Assembly (NCBI GenBank): GCA_938029995.1
Contig: CALHGI010000469.1
Location: 1-8,054, forward strand
Origin: an uncultured cyanobacterium
Lineage (GTDB): Bacteria > Cyanobacteriota > Cyanobacteriia > Phormidesmidales > Phormidesmidaceae
Length of the DNA stretch: 8,054 nucleotides
Direction: 5' to 3'
In this document: piece after piece, positions 1 to 5,563 of the stretch
Layout of the letters: every line of letters begins with the position of its first letter
How positions within the stretch are numbered: the first letter of the stretch is position 1
The notes under the pieces: model-generated
What the model saw: only the letters and a program-made list of their open reading frames with translations
The model's database searches: none
What the model was told of the DNA's origin: nothing
Program-made: the position numbers and the translations under genes

Positions 1-327
1 GGTTTTTCCGTCAACGACACCGTCGTCATCTACGACCGTATCCGTGAGAACTTCAAACTAATGCCCAATCAGGGGGTGGATAAAATCGTTAATGATGCGG
101 TTAACCAAACCCTAGGACGGTCCATTAACACCACCATGACCACGGTGCTGCCCCTGGTGGCCATTGTGATCTTTGGTGGAGATTCCCTAAAGTTCTTTGC
201 CCTGGCCCTGATCATTGGCTTTTTAGCCGGAGCCTATTCCAGCATCTTTATTGCCAGCACCCTGTTGGCCTGGTGGCGTTCCGGTTCTAACTCAAATACG
301 GACATGGCCACCCCGGTTGCAGAATAA
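1..327 (+). CDS. secF: Protein translocase subunit SecF, C-terminal part (5' end outside window)
   Basis: SecF works with SecD in the plasma membrane (and possibly thylakoid membrane), using the proton gradient to help SecYEG finish protein export. Only the last 108 residues are present. The reading frame is open from base 1 and begins inside the SecF signature [16 protein letters not shown] (residues 1-16 here), which matches the family pattern G-x-S-x-N-D-T-V-V-x-x-D-R-I-R-E. A conserved block around residues 36-48 ([13 protein letters not shown]) follows, then two hydrophobic segments at about 48-59 and 65-91. The tail is short, polar and low in complexity. The stop is TAA at 325-327. A GTG start for the next gene lies 28 bases downstream, so co-transcription is likely. 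secD would be expected upstream, outside the window. Identification is firm from the signature. Confidence 0.96.
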   Translation, partial: GFSVNDTVVIYDRIRENFKLMPNQGVDKIVNDAVNQTLGRSINTTMTTVLPLVAIVIFGGDSLKFFALALIIGFLAGAYSSIFIASTLLAWWRSGSNSNTDMATPVAE

Positions 328-355
328 GTTTCAGCAGCGGCTAACCAGACACAAC

Positions 356-781
356 GTGACTTCTCCCGACAGGTCTAAAAACAGCGACAGCACAGCTACT
401 ACCGCTGAACAAGCGACGGAAAAAGCAATTGAAGCCCTCCGGCAACAGTCCATTACCCTGTGGTGGAAACTGACCGTGGTGGTGTGGTTAACCATTGGCC
501 CCTTAACCCTGTGGCAGCTGCGGTCCGAAATTAATTTGCTATTGGACTATTTCACTTGGACCTCCGTTTACTACGGCCTCAAGTACAACTTTTTAGGCTC
601 TTTAGGGTTCTTTCTATGTGTGGGCCTCACCATTACCCTATTGGTGCGAGAGGCGCGCCATCTGGTCCTAGGCATATCCCCCGTCGAGCGCAAACGGCTG
701 GAAAAGCAGTTGGCCCGAATCCGACTCCAGGGAGCGTCCCATCCCCTATGGTCCCTGGTTAATCATGGAACTCACCACTAG
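356..781 (+). CDS. Small two-pass membrane protein downstream of secF, function unknown
   Basis: I do not recognise a named family. The open frame extends upstream into secF, but its only ATG (251) lies deep inside secF. The first start after the secF stop is GTG at 356, giving 141 residues; no clear Shine-Dalgarno sequence precedes it. Visible parts are a polar, Ser/Thr/Ala-rich N-terminus (1-30), a hydrophobic helix at about 34-55 rich in Trp (LWWKLTVVVWLTIGPLTLW), a short aromatic loop (60-77), a second helix at about 78-98, and a charged, probably helical C-terminus (108-125, ERKRLEKQLARIR). The gene sits between secF and an acetyltransferase gene, overlapping the latter by 17 bases, so the three are probably co-transcribed. 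A role near the Sec machinery would be inference from position only. Confidence 0.72.
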   Translation: MTSPDRSKNSDSTATTAEQATEKAIEALRQQSITLWWKLTVVVWLTIGPLTLWQLRSEINLLLDYFTWTSVYYGLKYNFLGSLGFFLCVGLTITLLVREARHLVLGISPVERKRLEKQLARIRLQGASHPLWSLVNHGTHH

Positions 782-1349
782 CCGATTAATCATTCGCCCT
801 TGGCAGCCCATGGCCGATGCCCAGCAAGCATTGGATATCTATGGCGATCCACGGGTAACCCATTGGCTACAGACCGCCCCTGATCCATCCATTCAGGCCA
901 CCCAGGCACGACTGCAGCGCTATGGGGCACGCACGGTCAATGGTCTGGGTGTTTGGGCTGTGATTGAGCAAGCCATTGACCGGGCCATTGGCAGTCTTTT
1001 ACTAGTCCCCCTGCCCAACAGCGACAAAACCAACAGCGACAACATTGAAATTGGCTGGCATTTTCGCCCCGCTAGTTGGGGCTATGGCTATGCCACCGAG
1101 GCCGCCCATGCCATTCTCCATTACGGCTTTACAGATTTAGGGCTGTCGACTATCCATGCCGTCACCACCCAAGAGAATATTCGTTCGCAGCGGGTGATGG
1201 CCCGACTAGGGATGGAACCCTGGGGCATCACCACGGCCTATTACAACCAACCATTGCAGCTTTATGGTTTGGCCGCTAGCGATTACTCCTCTGGCCAACT
1301 GGAGTCAATGGCTGACAGTACAGCATCAATATCTGCACCGCTGACATAG
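765..1349 (+). CDS. GNAT-family N-acetyltransferase, RimJ/RimL-like
   Basis: Predicted cytoplasmic enzyme that moves an acetyl group from acetyl-CoA to an amine, in this branch often a protein N-terminus or a small molecule; the substrate is not readable from sequence. The 194 residues start with the typical opening MELTTSRLIIRPW. The acetyl-CoA binding motif A lies at about 96-114 (IGWHFRPASWGYGYATEAA, with the R-x-x-x-x-G-x-G-x-A core). A conserved N138...S141 and RLGM segment (138-150) forms the last part of the fold. Residues after about 173 (SSGQLESMADSTASISAPLT) are low in complexity and look like read-through beyond the domain; they are encoded opposite the 3' end of the convergent sugar-binding protein gene. 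The ATG at 765 overlaps the preceding gene by 17 bases, suggesting translational coupling. There is no clear Shine-Dalgarno sequence. Confidence 0.88.
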   Translation: MELTTSRLIIRPWQPMADAQQALDIYGDPRVTHWLQTAPDPSIQATQARLQRYGARTVNGLGVWAVIEQAIDRAIGSLLLVPLPNSDKTNSDNIEIGWHFRPASWGYGYATEAAHAILHYGFTDLGLSTIHAVTTQENIRSQRVMARLGMEPWGITTAYYNQPLQLYGLAASDYSSGQLESMADSTASISAPLT

Positions 1350-2539
1350 TTCACCATCTCTGACCAAAAGGTCCCCGTGCCAACAGCGGCAGGCATCAGA
1401 TCAGAGCCATCAAACCGAATAGTTTCGGCCTGGGCTAACACCGCGGCCATTTGCCGCACCCCATCATTGGGATAGGTGGCAAAATCCACCCCTCGGTGAG
1501 GGCTGATATAGCCTCGGGCGGCCCAACTCTCATGGGGGGTAACCGTGGTCAAATACTGCATTGCCGCCTGAGCTGCGGGACTGTTATTGGCCATGGCAAT
1601 GACTAACCCACCGGTCAATAGGGGCGCTGTTGCCCCCGCACCGGGCAACAAAAACACCTGGGTATCTTTACCAGGCTCCACCGCATCAGGCAAAAAATCG
1701 GTAATAAAACTCGCTTGACGGTGGAGATAACAACCGGGGGGTTGGTCAAATAGGGGGGCCGGAGCATCCCCAAACGGGGTACTGATGGCGGCCACAGCAC
1801 CGCCCTTTACATAGCGGTCATTGCGCACAATGGAGCCAAAGGCCTCCACAGCGGCTTTGACCTGGGGAGAATTAAATGGAATCTGATGGGTAACCCATTG
1901 GTCATAGACATCAGGGCCAGCGGTACGCAGCAAAATATCTTCTACCCAGTCGGTGCCAACCCAGCCACTGGCGTCTCCGCTTTCCATGCCAAAACACCAG
2001 GGTGTTTTGCCGGCATCGGCAATGGTGTCGGTCAAGGCCATCAGTTCATCCCAACTGGCTGGAATAGTATAGCCTTCGGCCTCGAAGGCGGTGGGGTTGT
2101 ACCACACCAAACTTTTAGGATCGGAACGCATCCACACCCCATAGACCCGGCCATCCACCGTGCCTAGGTTAACCCAATCAGGCCCAAAGGCCTGGGTCAA
2201 GGTGCCCTTATCAATCACCTCATCGAGGGGCGTCAGTGCCCCTTCCCGTGCGAGATCTGCCATCAACCCCGGTTGGGGAAATATTGCCAGGTCAGGCACA
2301 TCACCCCCCGCGATGCGAATCGGCAGTACGGTGGAAAAGGCGTCAGTGCCTTCATAGATCACCTCAATCCCAGTGTCAGCCGTGAAGGGCATAAAGGCTT
2401 CTTCAACAATCTCCTGGCCTACCCCCGTTAAGGAGCCTAAAATCAAGAGCGAGTCTTCCCTGGGGCTTGGCTGCTCCCCATTACAGGCGGTTAGCAGCAG
2501 CAACAGCCCAAGGCTGAGGGAAAACGATTTTGGCGGCAT
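1283..2539 (-). CDS. ABC sugar transporter substrate-binding lipoprotein, AglE/GgtB-like (alpha-glucoside type)
   Basis: Predicted periplasmic, lipid-anchored binding protein of an ABC importer for a carbohydrate. The 418 residues begin with a lipoprotein signal: a short basic n-region, a Leu-rich core (8-16) and a lipobox LTAC with the acylated Cys at 19. The mature part has the extracellular solute-binding protein family 1 layout: LLILGSLTG (31-39), YEGTDAF (62-68), IFPQPGLMADLA (86-97), WYNPTAFE (146-153), TPWCFGMESGDASGW (179-193) followed by GTDWVEDILLR, and PPGCYLHRQ (267-275). The last three blocks resemble alpha-glucoside binding proteins such as AglE and cyanobacterial glucosylglycerol-binding GgtB, from memory of those families. 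C182 and C270 may form a disulfide. No matching import permeases or ATPase lie in the window. The ATG at 2539 has no Shine-Dalgarno sequence. It lies 54 bases after the COG3694-like permease stop. The 3' end overlaps the acetyltransferase gene. Confidence 0.87.
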   Translation of the reverse strand: MPPKSFSLSLGLLLLLTACNGEQPSPREDSLLILGSLTGVGQEIVEEAFMPFTADTGIEVIYEGTDAFSTVLPIRIAGGDVPDLAIFPQPGLMADLAREGALTPLDEVIDKGTLTQAFGPDWVNLGTVDGRVYGVWMRSDPKSLVWYNPTAFEAEGYTIPASWDELMALTDTIADAGKTPWCFGMESGDASGWVGTDWVEDILLRTAGPDVYDQWVTHQIPFNSPQVKAAVEAFGSIVRNDRYVKGGAVAAISTPFGDAPAPLFDQPPGCYLHRQASFITDFLPDAVEPGKDTQVFLLPGAGATAPLLTGGLVIAMANNSPAAQAAMQYLTTVTPHESWAARGYISPHRGVDFATYPNDGVRQMAAVLAQAETIRFDGSDLMPAAVGTGTFWSEMVNYVSGADIDAVLSAIDSSWPEE

Positions 2540-2562
2540 GGTGTTGGGGGCTGAGGTACATC

Positions 2563-2575
2563 CGATAGTGTATCG
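2563..2575. promoter_or_regulatory. Short dyad CGATA-GTG-TATCG upstream of the sugar-binding lipoprotein gene
   Basis: In the 54-base gap before the lipoprotein gene there is a perfect 5-bp inverted repeat with a 3-base centre. On the minus strand it contains TACACT, a weak -10-like hexamer whose last base is 27 bases before the ATG. No convincing -35 hexamer is present. It could be an operator-plus-promoter for separate control of the lipoprotein gene, or chance. Confidence 0.25.
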
Positions 2576-2593
2576 CCATCCTGCAGGGGCGTT

Positions 2594-3376
2594 CTAGCTA
2601 GAGGCACTGGTGTAAAACCGGAGGGCAAATCGCCAAAACCAACGGGATGCCTGGAACAGGCCAATGGCTAGTAAACCGGCTCCCGCCAACCAGGTATAGT
2701 CAATGCGGTTCAAAAATACTTGGGCCGGGACCGTGGTTAAAAAGGCCACCGGAATAACAAAGGTAAAAAAGATGCGAAAGGCAGGTGGATAGGCCACGAT
2801 GGGGAATCTTCCCGCCTCTAAAAAGTTGCGCAGGACCTCTGTGACGTTATAGATTTTGACAAACCAAATGCTGGTGGCACCCAATATAAACCACAGGCTG
2901 TACAAACTCAGAAACCCCAGGGTGAGGGGAATGACAGCGGCCAGGTAATTGCCTAACCCCAACCCCAGCTGATGCCCTGCGTAGGCCACCATGGTCGCCC
3001 CTAGCACCAAGTCGGGAAATCCCCACGGTGAGAGGGTGCGGGTTGATAGCCAAAACTGCGAGCTAATGGGTTTGAGGAGTACAAAGTCGAGGGTGCCTGC
3101 CTGCACATGTTTCACAATGCGGCTGAGGTTGGGGCTCAAAAATGTGGCGGCAAAACCTTGGAGTAGGGTGAACACCCCCAACACCACCAGGGCCTCTTGC
3201 CATGACCAGTCTTGGAACCCATAGCCGGTGCGATAGAACAAAAATAAGCCAAATAAATTGCCACCCAAGGCCGTAAGGCTACTGAGGGTGGCAATGACAA
3301 AGTTTAAACGGTATTCAAGTTCAGCTGCGATCGCAACTTCCCAAAACAGCCGCAACACTCTCAAATACCGTTGCAC
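2594..3376 (-). CDS. ABC-2 type exporter permease, COG3694-like (ABC2_membrane_6/DUF990 family)
   Basis: Integral membrane subunit of an uncharacterised ABC exporter that normally pairs with a COG4587 permease and a COG4586 ATPase. With a GTG start at 3376 it has 260 residues and about six hydrophobic segments (roughly 25-48, 61-80, 119-135, 145-173, 200-217, 229-245). The family hallmark GTLDFVLLKP is at 94-103, in the cytoplasmic loop before SSQFWLSTR. Start choice: no in-frame ATG exists near the N-terminus. TTG at 3391 would add five residues, but GTG 3376 has a GGAG (3386-3389) nine bases upstream and yields an N-terminus MQRYLRVLRLFW like homologues as I remember them. A HIP1 octamer lies at 3327-3334. 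The presumed partner permease is at 4690-5490, on the same strand but beyond the sigma factor gene. The substrate is unknown. Confidence 0.9.
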   Translation of the reverse strand: MQRYLRVLRLFWEVAIAAELEYRLNFVIATLSSLTALGGNLFGLFLFYRTGYGFQDWSWQEALVVLGVFTLLQGFAATFLSPNLSRIVKHVQAGTLDFVLLKPISSQFWLSTRTLSPWGFPDLVLGATMVAYAGHQLGLGLGNYLAAVIPLTLGFLSLYSLWFILGATSIWFVKIYNVTEVLRNFLEAGRFPIVAYPPAFRIFFTFVIPVAFLTTVPAQVFLNRIDYTWLAGAGLLAIGLFQASRWFWRFALRFYTSASS

Positions 3377-3385
3377 GGCCACCAG

Positions 3386-3389
3386 CTCC
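3386..3389 (-). promoter_or_regulatory. Shine-Dalgarno GGAG deciding the GTG start of the COG3694-like permease
   Basis: On the minus strand GGAG is followed by nine bases and then GTG at 3376. The only other candidate spacings (GTG 3382 at three bases, or the TTG at 3391 that overlaps the motif) are worse. Confidence 0.45.
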
Positions 3390-3458
3390 AAGTCATCAGC
3401 CCCATGGTACCAATACGGGCCGAAAGCAATCGTGAATATTGGGTTTCAGTACACGTCA

Positions 3459-3502
3459 GGCTGGCTATGTTGGGCCTATACCTAAACTCAACATAGCCAG
3501 CC
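3459..3502 (-). terminator. Perfect 14-bp hairpin after the sigma factor gene, probable terminator or RNA end
   Basis: GGCTGGCTATGTTG (3459-3472) and CAACATAGCCAGCC (3489-3502) are perfect reverse complements separated by 16 bases. The stem begins 14 bases past the sigma factor stop codon (3517). No T-run follows on either strand, so it is not a textbook Rho-independent terminator. That is common in cyanobacteria, where hairpins without U-tracts often mark transcript ends. It separates the sigma factor from the next permease gene and would reduce or stabilise read-through. It could also be one copy of a dispersed palindromic repeat. Confidence 0.6.
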
Positions 3503-3516
3503 CTCAACCTTCAACA

Positions 3517-4239
3517 TTAAACAGATTGCTGACCATCTACATAACGCTTGAGTTCACCTTGCAAACGATAGCGGGCGCGGGCAATGCGAGACTTAACGGT
3601 GCCTAAGGAAACCCCGGTAATCTCTGCAATCTCGTCATAGGGCAAGCCCTGAATTTCTCTCAAGACGATTGTGGTGCGAAATACTTCAGGCAGTTCTGCA
3701 ATGGCAGACTGCAAACGATCATAAAATTCGTGGGTCATCATGGTATCCACAGGGCTAGGCTCTTCCGATGCGATCTCCCAATCAACCTGACCATCATCTA
3801 AATGACGCGGCGCATCCAAGGACAGCGTGCCAGCGTGACGCTTACGCTTACGCAATTCGTCGTAAAACAAATTGGTGGTGATGCGACTCATCCAGCCTTT
3901 AAATTTCACCGGTGCCTGTAAGCGATACAAGTTGCGATAGACGCGAATCCAAACCTCTTGAGCTAGATCGGCCCGATCAGACCAATCGGGAGCAAGATGA
4001 TATAGCTGACGATCGACATGGGACTTGTAGCGGCGCATCAGCTCTGAAAACGGTGCCGGTTCAGGGTAGCGATGACACTGACACACATTAATTAATTCGG
4101 CTAAATCCAGTTGGTTAAGTTGCTCAGCAGCCAGCTTTTGACTATTGGTCTGAACTGTTGAGAACGGAGAAATTTTGGCAATAGAATTAAGAGCTTCAGT
4201 AGATAAAGAGCGCGCGTCAAGTTGAATAGTAGTCATCAT
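3517..4239 (-). CDS. sigG: ECF-type RNA polymerase sigma factor, cyanobacterial SigG-like (group 3)
   Basis: Directs RNA polymerase to a special promoter set; cyanobacterial SigG-type factors are linked to envelope and other stress responses. The 240 residues comprise an N-terminal extension without known motifs (1-60, with C53-x-C55), region 2 at about 64-134 (FSELMRRY; DLAQEVWIRVYRNL at 91-104, the core-binding helix; FKGWMSRITTNLFYDELRKRKR at 113-134, -10 recognition), an acidic linker (140-170), and region 4 at about 176-226 with the helix-turn-helix YDEIAEITGVSLGTVKSRIARAR. Two ATG codons occur in tandem (4239, 4236), with no strong Shine-Dalgarno sequence. No anti-sigma gene (DUF/zinc-binding, membrane-bound) is adjacent, although many ECF factors are followed by one. 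The gene lies between two permease genes on the same strand. The SigG label, rather than SigH or SigI, is from overall resemblance and is moderately sure. Confidence 0.88.
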   Translation of the reverse strand: MMTTIQLDARSLSTEALNSIAKISPFSTVQTNSQKLAAEQLNQLDLAELINVCQCHRYPEPAPFSELMRRYKSHVDRQLYHLAPDWSDRADLAQEVWIRVYRNLYRLQAPVKFKGWMSRITTNLFYDELRKRKRHAGTLSLDAPRHLDDGQVDWEIASEEPSPVDTMMTHEFYDRLQSAIAELPEVFRTTIVLREIQGLPYDEIAEITGVSLGTVKSRIARARYRLQGELKRYVDGQQSV

Positions 4240-4281
4240 AAAAACAATTCAGGAAGTTGTTTAATACCGAGATTGAAGAAA

Positions 4282-4308
4282 CTAGGTATTACACCTAGAT
4301 TTAGTCAA
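4282..4308 (-). promoter_or_regulatory. Candidate promoter/operator of the sigma factor gene
   Basis: On the minus strand TTGACT (4303-4308), a good -35-like hexamer, is followed by the hyphenated palindrome CTAGGTGTAATACCTAG (4282-4298; 6-bp perfect arms, 5-base centre), which holds TAATAC. The TTGACT-to-TAATAC spacing is only 11 bases, too short for a standard sigma-70 promoter, and the hexamer at 17 bases is poor. So the dyad is better read as a possible operator next to a -35-like element, about 43 bases before the start codon. Confidence 0.3.
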
Positions 4309-4529
4309 CAAGAATGACCGTAAGAATAAGGTTGGCAGAACAAGTAACCCCATGGGAATCACTGAGATTGCTCACCATTTTAATCAAAGCCACTTCAAGT
4401 AAGCATCAGCCATGTAACCGAGCATATTCACTGGGGGGAATTGCTTACTACTACTGTAGTCGGAACCCCATGGACAGTCCGTAAAGTGTTAGTTAAGAGA
4501 TACGCGATAAACGCTTTTATTTAGTAGAA

Positions 4530-4579
4530 AAATTCAATTCACCGGTGAAAATATGGAGGCCATGAAGAGAATTGAATTT
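4530..4579 (-). terminator. 11-bp inverted repeat with T-run, possible terminator of the COG4587-like permease transcript
   Basis: AAATTCAATTC (4530-4540) and GAATTGAATTT (4569-4579) are perfect reverse complements around a 28-base loop. Read on the minus strand, the second arm ends in a run of five T, as in an intrinsic terminator, but the stem is AT-rich and the loop long. The loop side contains the perfect 12-bp palindrome TTCACCGGTGAA (4538-4549), which overlaps one arm, so two alternative foldings compete. It lies 111 bases past the permease stop codon. A protein-binding site is the alternative. Confidence 0.35.
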
Positions 4580-4689
4580 GATTTAAAGCTATTACCTTTA
4601 CCCCACATATTAACTTTGCATAGGCATAGGCAAATTCATATGTTCTACATATACTTAAGTACCTAGATGTATAGTTTAAAATTGTCTAT

Positions 4690-5490
4690 CTAAGCGCCCA
4701 TCCCTGAGTAGCGTTTTAATCCCCGTCGCCACAGCCAGCGGTTAAGGCCCCAAAAGAAAACACACCACAGGAGCGTGGTCACCATACTTTGGCCAATGTT
4801 GACGGGCAGGCCAACGATCAGACTGGCCGGCACATAGATCAAGTAGGGAAATGGCGTCCAAAACACCGCCGCCCGAACCGTTTCAGGGAATAAGGCCAGC
4901 GGGGCTACCATGCCGGAAAAAAATGTGTAAAGCAAAAAGGAAAACTGCTCAATGGCCGTTGCCCGCTCTACCCAAAAGGCCACCATGGCAGAGGTATATT
5001 GCATCAAAAAGCGGAGGCAAAAGGCCAAACAAATTGCTCCAAGACTCCATAACAGGTGGGCAGGGGCTTGGCGAGCTTCAGGATATAGCCAGAGACAGAG
5101 TCCGACTAAAGCAACAATAAAAGGAAGTCTGGCCAGCCGCTCGGCTAAATGGGACAAAAAGTGACGCCAGCCTGGGTCCAGGGGCTGCAACAGCAGGGGC
5201 GAGAGCTTACCTTCTAAGACTTCCCGCTCAAAGTCCCAAATGACCCAAACAACGGTGAGCTGTCTGACCACAAAAACAGCCAGAAAGTAACGCACTATTT
5301 GATCGGGTGTGAGCTCAAACTGTCCACTGCGAGCGGCTTCTTGCCACAGGCCTAGCAAAATTAAGGGAAACGAACCGGAGAGCACCCAAAACATGAGCTC
5401 GGCCCGGTACTCAATCATGTAGGCATAGTAAACCGACAACAACGTCGGGATTACTCGCAAGGGACGCTGAAGACAACGGGGTAGGGGCAT
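4690..5490 (-). CDS. ABC-2 type exporter permease, COG4587-like (ABC2_membrane_6/DUF990 family)
   Basis: Membrane half of an uncharacterised ABC exporter, the expected partner of the COG3694-like permease at 2594-3376. It has 266 residues and about six hydrophobic segments (roughly 31-50, 66-85, 121-137, 145-172, 183-202, 210-229 or 236-252). The amphipathic start (IEYRAELMFWVLSG, 26-39) and the loop EGKLSPLLLQPLDPGW (93-108) match the family pattern G-x-L-x-x-x-L-x-P that the partner also shows. The ATG at 5490 is preceded by a weak AAGG about ten bases upstream. The stop TAA is at 4690-4692. The gene is divergent from arfB with a 73-base shared upstream region. No ATPase gene is in the window, so the pump needs a subunit encoded elsewhere. 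The transported substrate is unknown. Confidence 0.9.
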   Translation of the reverse strand: MPLPRCLQRPLRVIPTLLSVYYAYMIEYRAELMFWVLSGSFPLILLGLWQEAARSGQFELTPDQIVRYFLAVFVVRQLTVVWVIWDFEREVLEGKLSPLLLQPLDPGWRHFLSHLAERLARLPFIVALVGLCLWLYPEARQAPAHLLWSLGAICLAFCLRFLMQYTSAMVAFWVERATAIEQFSFLLYTFFSGMVAPLALFPETVRAAVFWTPFPYLIYVPASLIVGLPVNIGQSMVTTLLWCVFFWGLNRWLWRRGLKRYSGMGA

Positions 5491-5563
5491 CGCTACGGAA
5501 CCTTAAAGTGCTGGAAAGCAGTTTAGTTGGTTATGCTAACAGTAGGTGAAAGGGGGTAGGGCA
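5491..5563. promoter_or_regulatory. Divergent intergenic region between the COG4587-like permease and arfB
   Basis: Seventy-three bases must hold promoters for both directions. For arfB the best -10-like hexamer is TATGCT (5532-5537), 26 bases before the ATG, without a good -35. On the other strand I see no convincing hexamers. The rest of the region is the arfB Shine-Dalgarno sequence. Confidence 0.3.
5550..5557 (+). promoter_or_regulatory. Strong Shine-Dalgarno AAGGGGGT of arfB, decides the start
   Basis: AAGGGGGT differs from the ideal AAGGAGGT at one base and ends six bases before ATG 5564. The alternative in-frame GTG at 5546 would place this motif inside the coding region, so ATG 5564 is preferred. 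Confidence 0.65.

Larger units (their letters stand above)
4240..4689. other. 450-base AT-rich noncoding spacer upstream of the sigma factor gene
   Basis: No credible gene was found on either strand. The spacer must hold the end of the COG4587-like permease transcript and the promoter of the sigma factor. It is visibly richer in A and T than the genes and is full of short palindromes: CTAGGT..ACCTAG (4282-4298), CCCATGGG (4349-4356), ACTACTGTAGT (around 4450-4460), TTCACCGGTGAA (4538-4549), an 11-bp inverted repeat (4530-4579) and TACTTAAGTA (4652-4661). The octamer CCCCATGG appears twice (4348-4355, 4466-4473) and ACCTAGAT twice (4293-4300, 4661-4668). A long 5' leader, a small RNA or a multi-site regulatory region are all possible; sequence alone does not decide. 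Confidence 0.6.

Noticed and set aside
251..355. Upstream extension of the membrane protein gene to ATG 251
   Set aside because: This part lies entirely inside the secF reading frame and its Pro/Trp-rich translation looks like a frame shadow; GTG 356 after the secF stop is more plausible.
4462..4485. GGAACC...CGTAAA on the plus strand as an ECF promoter in the spacer
   Set aside because: The spacing is about 12 bases, too short, and transcription would run antisense into the permease gene with no product.
4615..4634. GCATAG tandem duplication inside TTTGC...GCAAA
   Set aside because: Only two copies in AT-rich spacer; too short to call a repeat or a protein site.
4562..4666. Small plus-strand frame of 34 codons starting ATG AAG AGA with GGAGG just upstream
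   Set aside because: GGAGG is only two bases from the ATG, too close to work, and the peptide has no recognisable features; it overlaps the inverted repeat in AT-rich spacer DNA.
5497..5523. GGAACC as an ECF-type -35 element in front of arfB, possibly a SigG target
   Set aside because: No matching -10 element occurs 16-17 bases downstream, and the SigG promoter consensus is not known to me.
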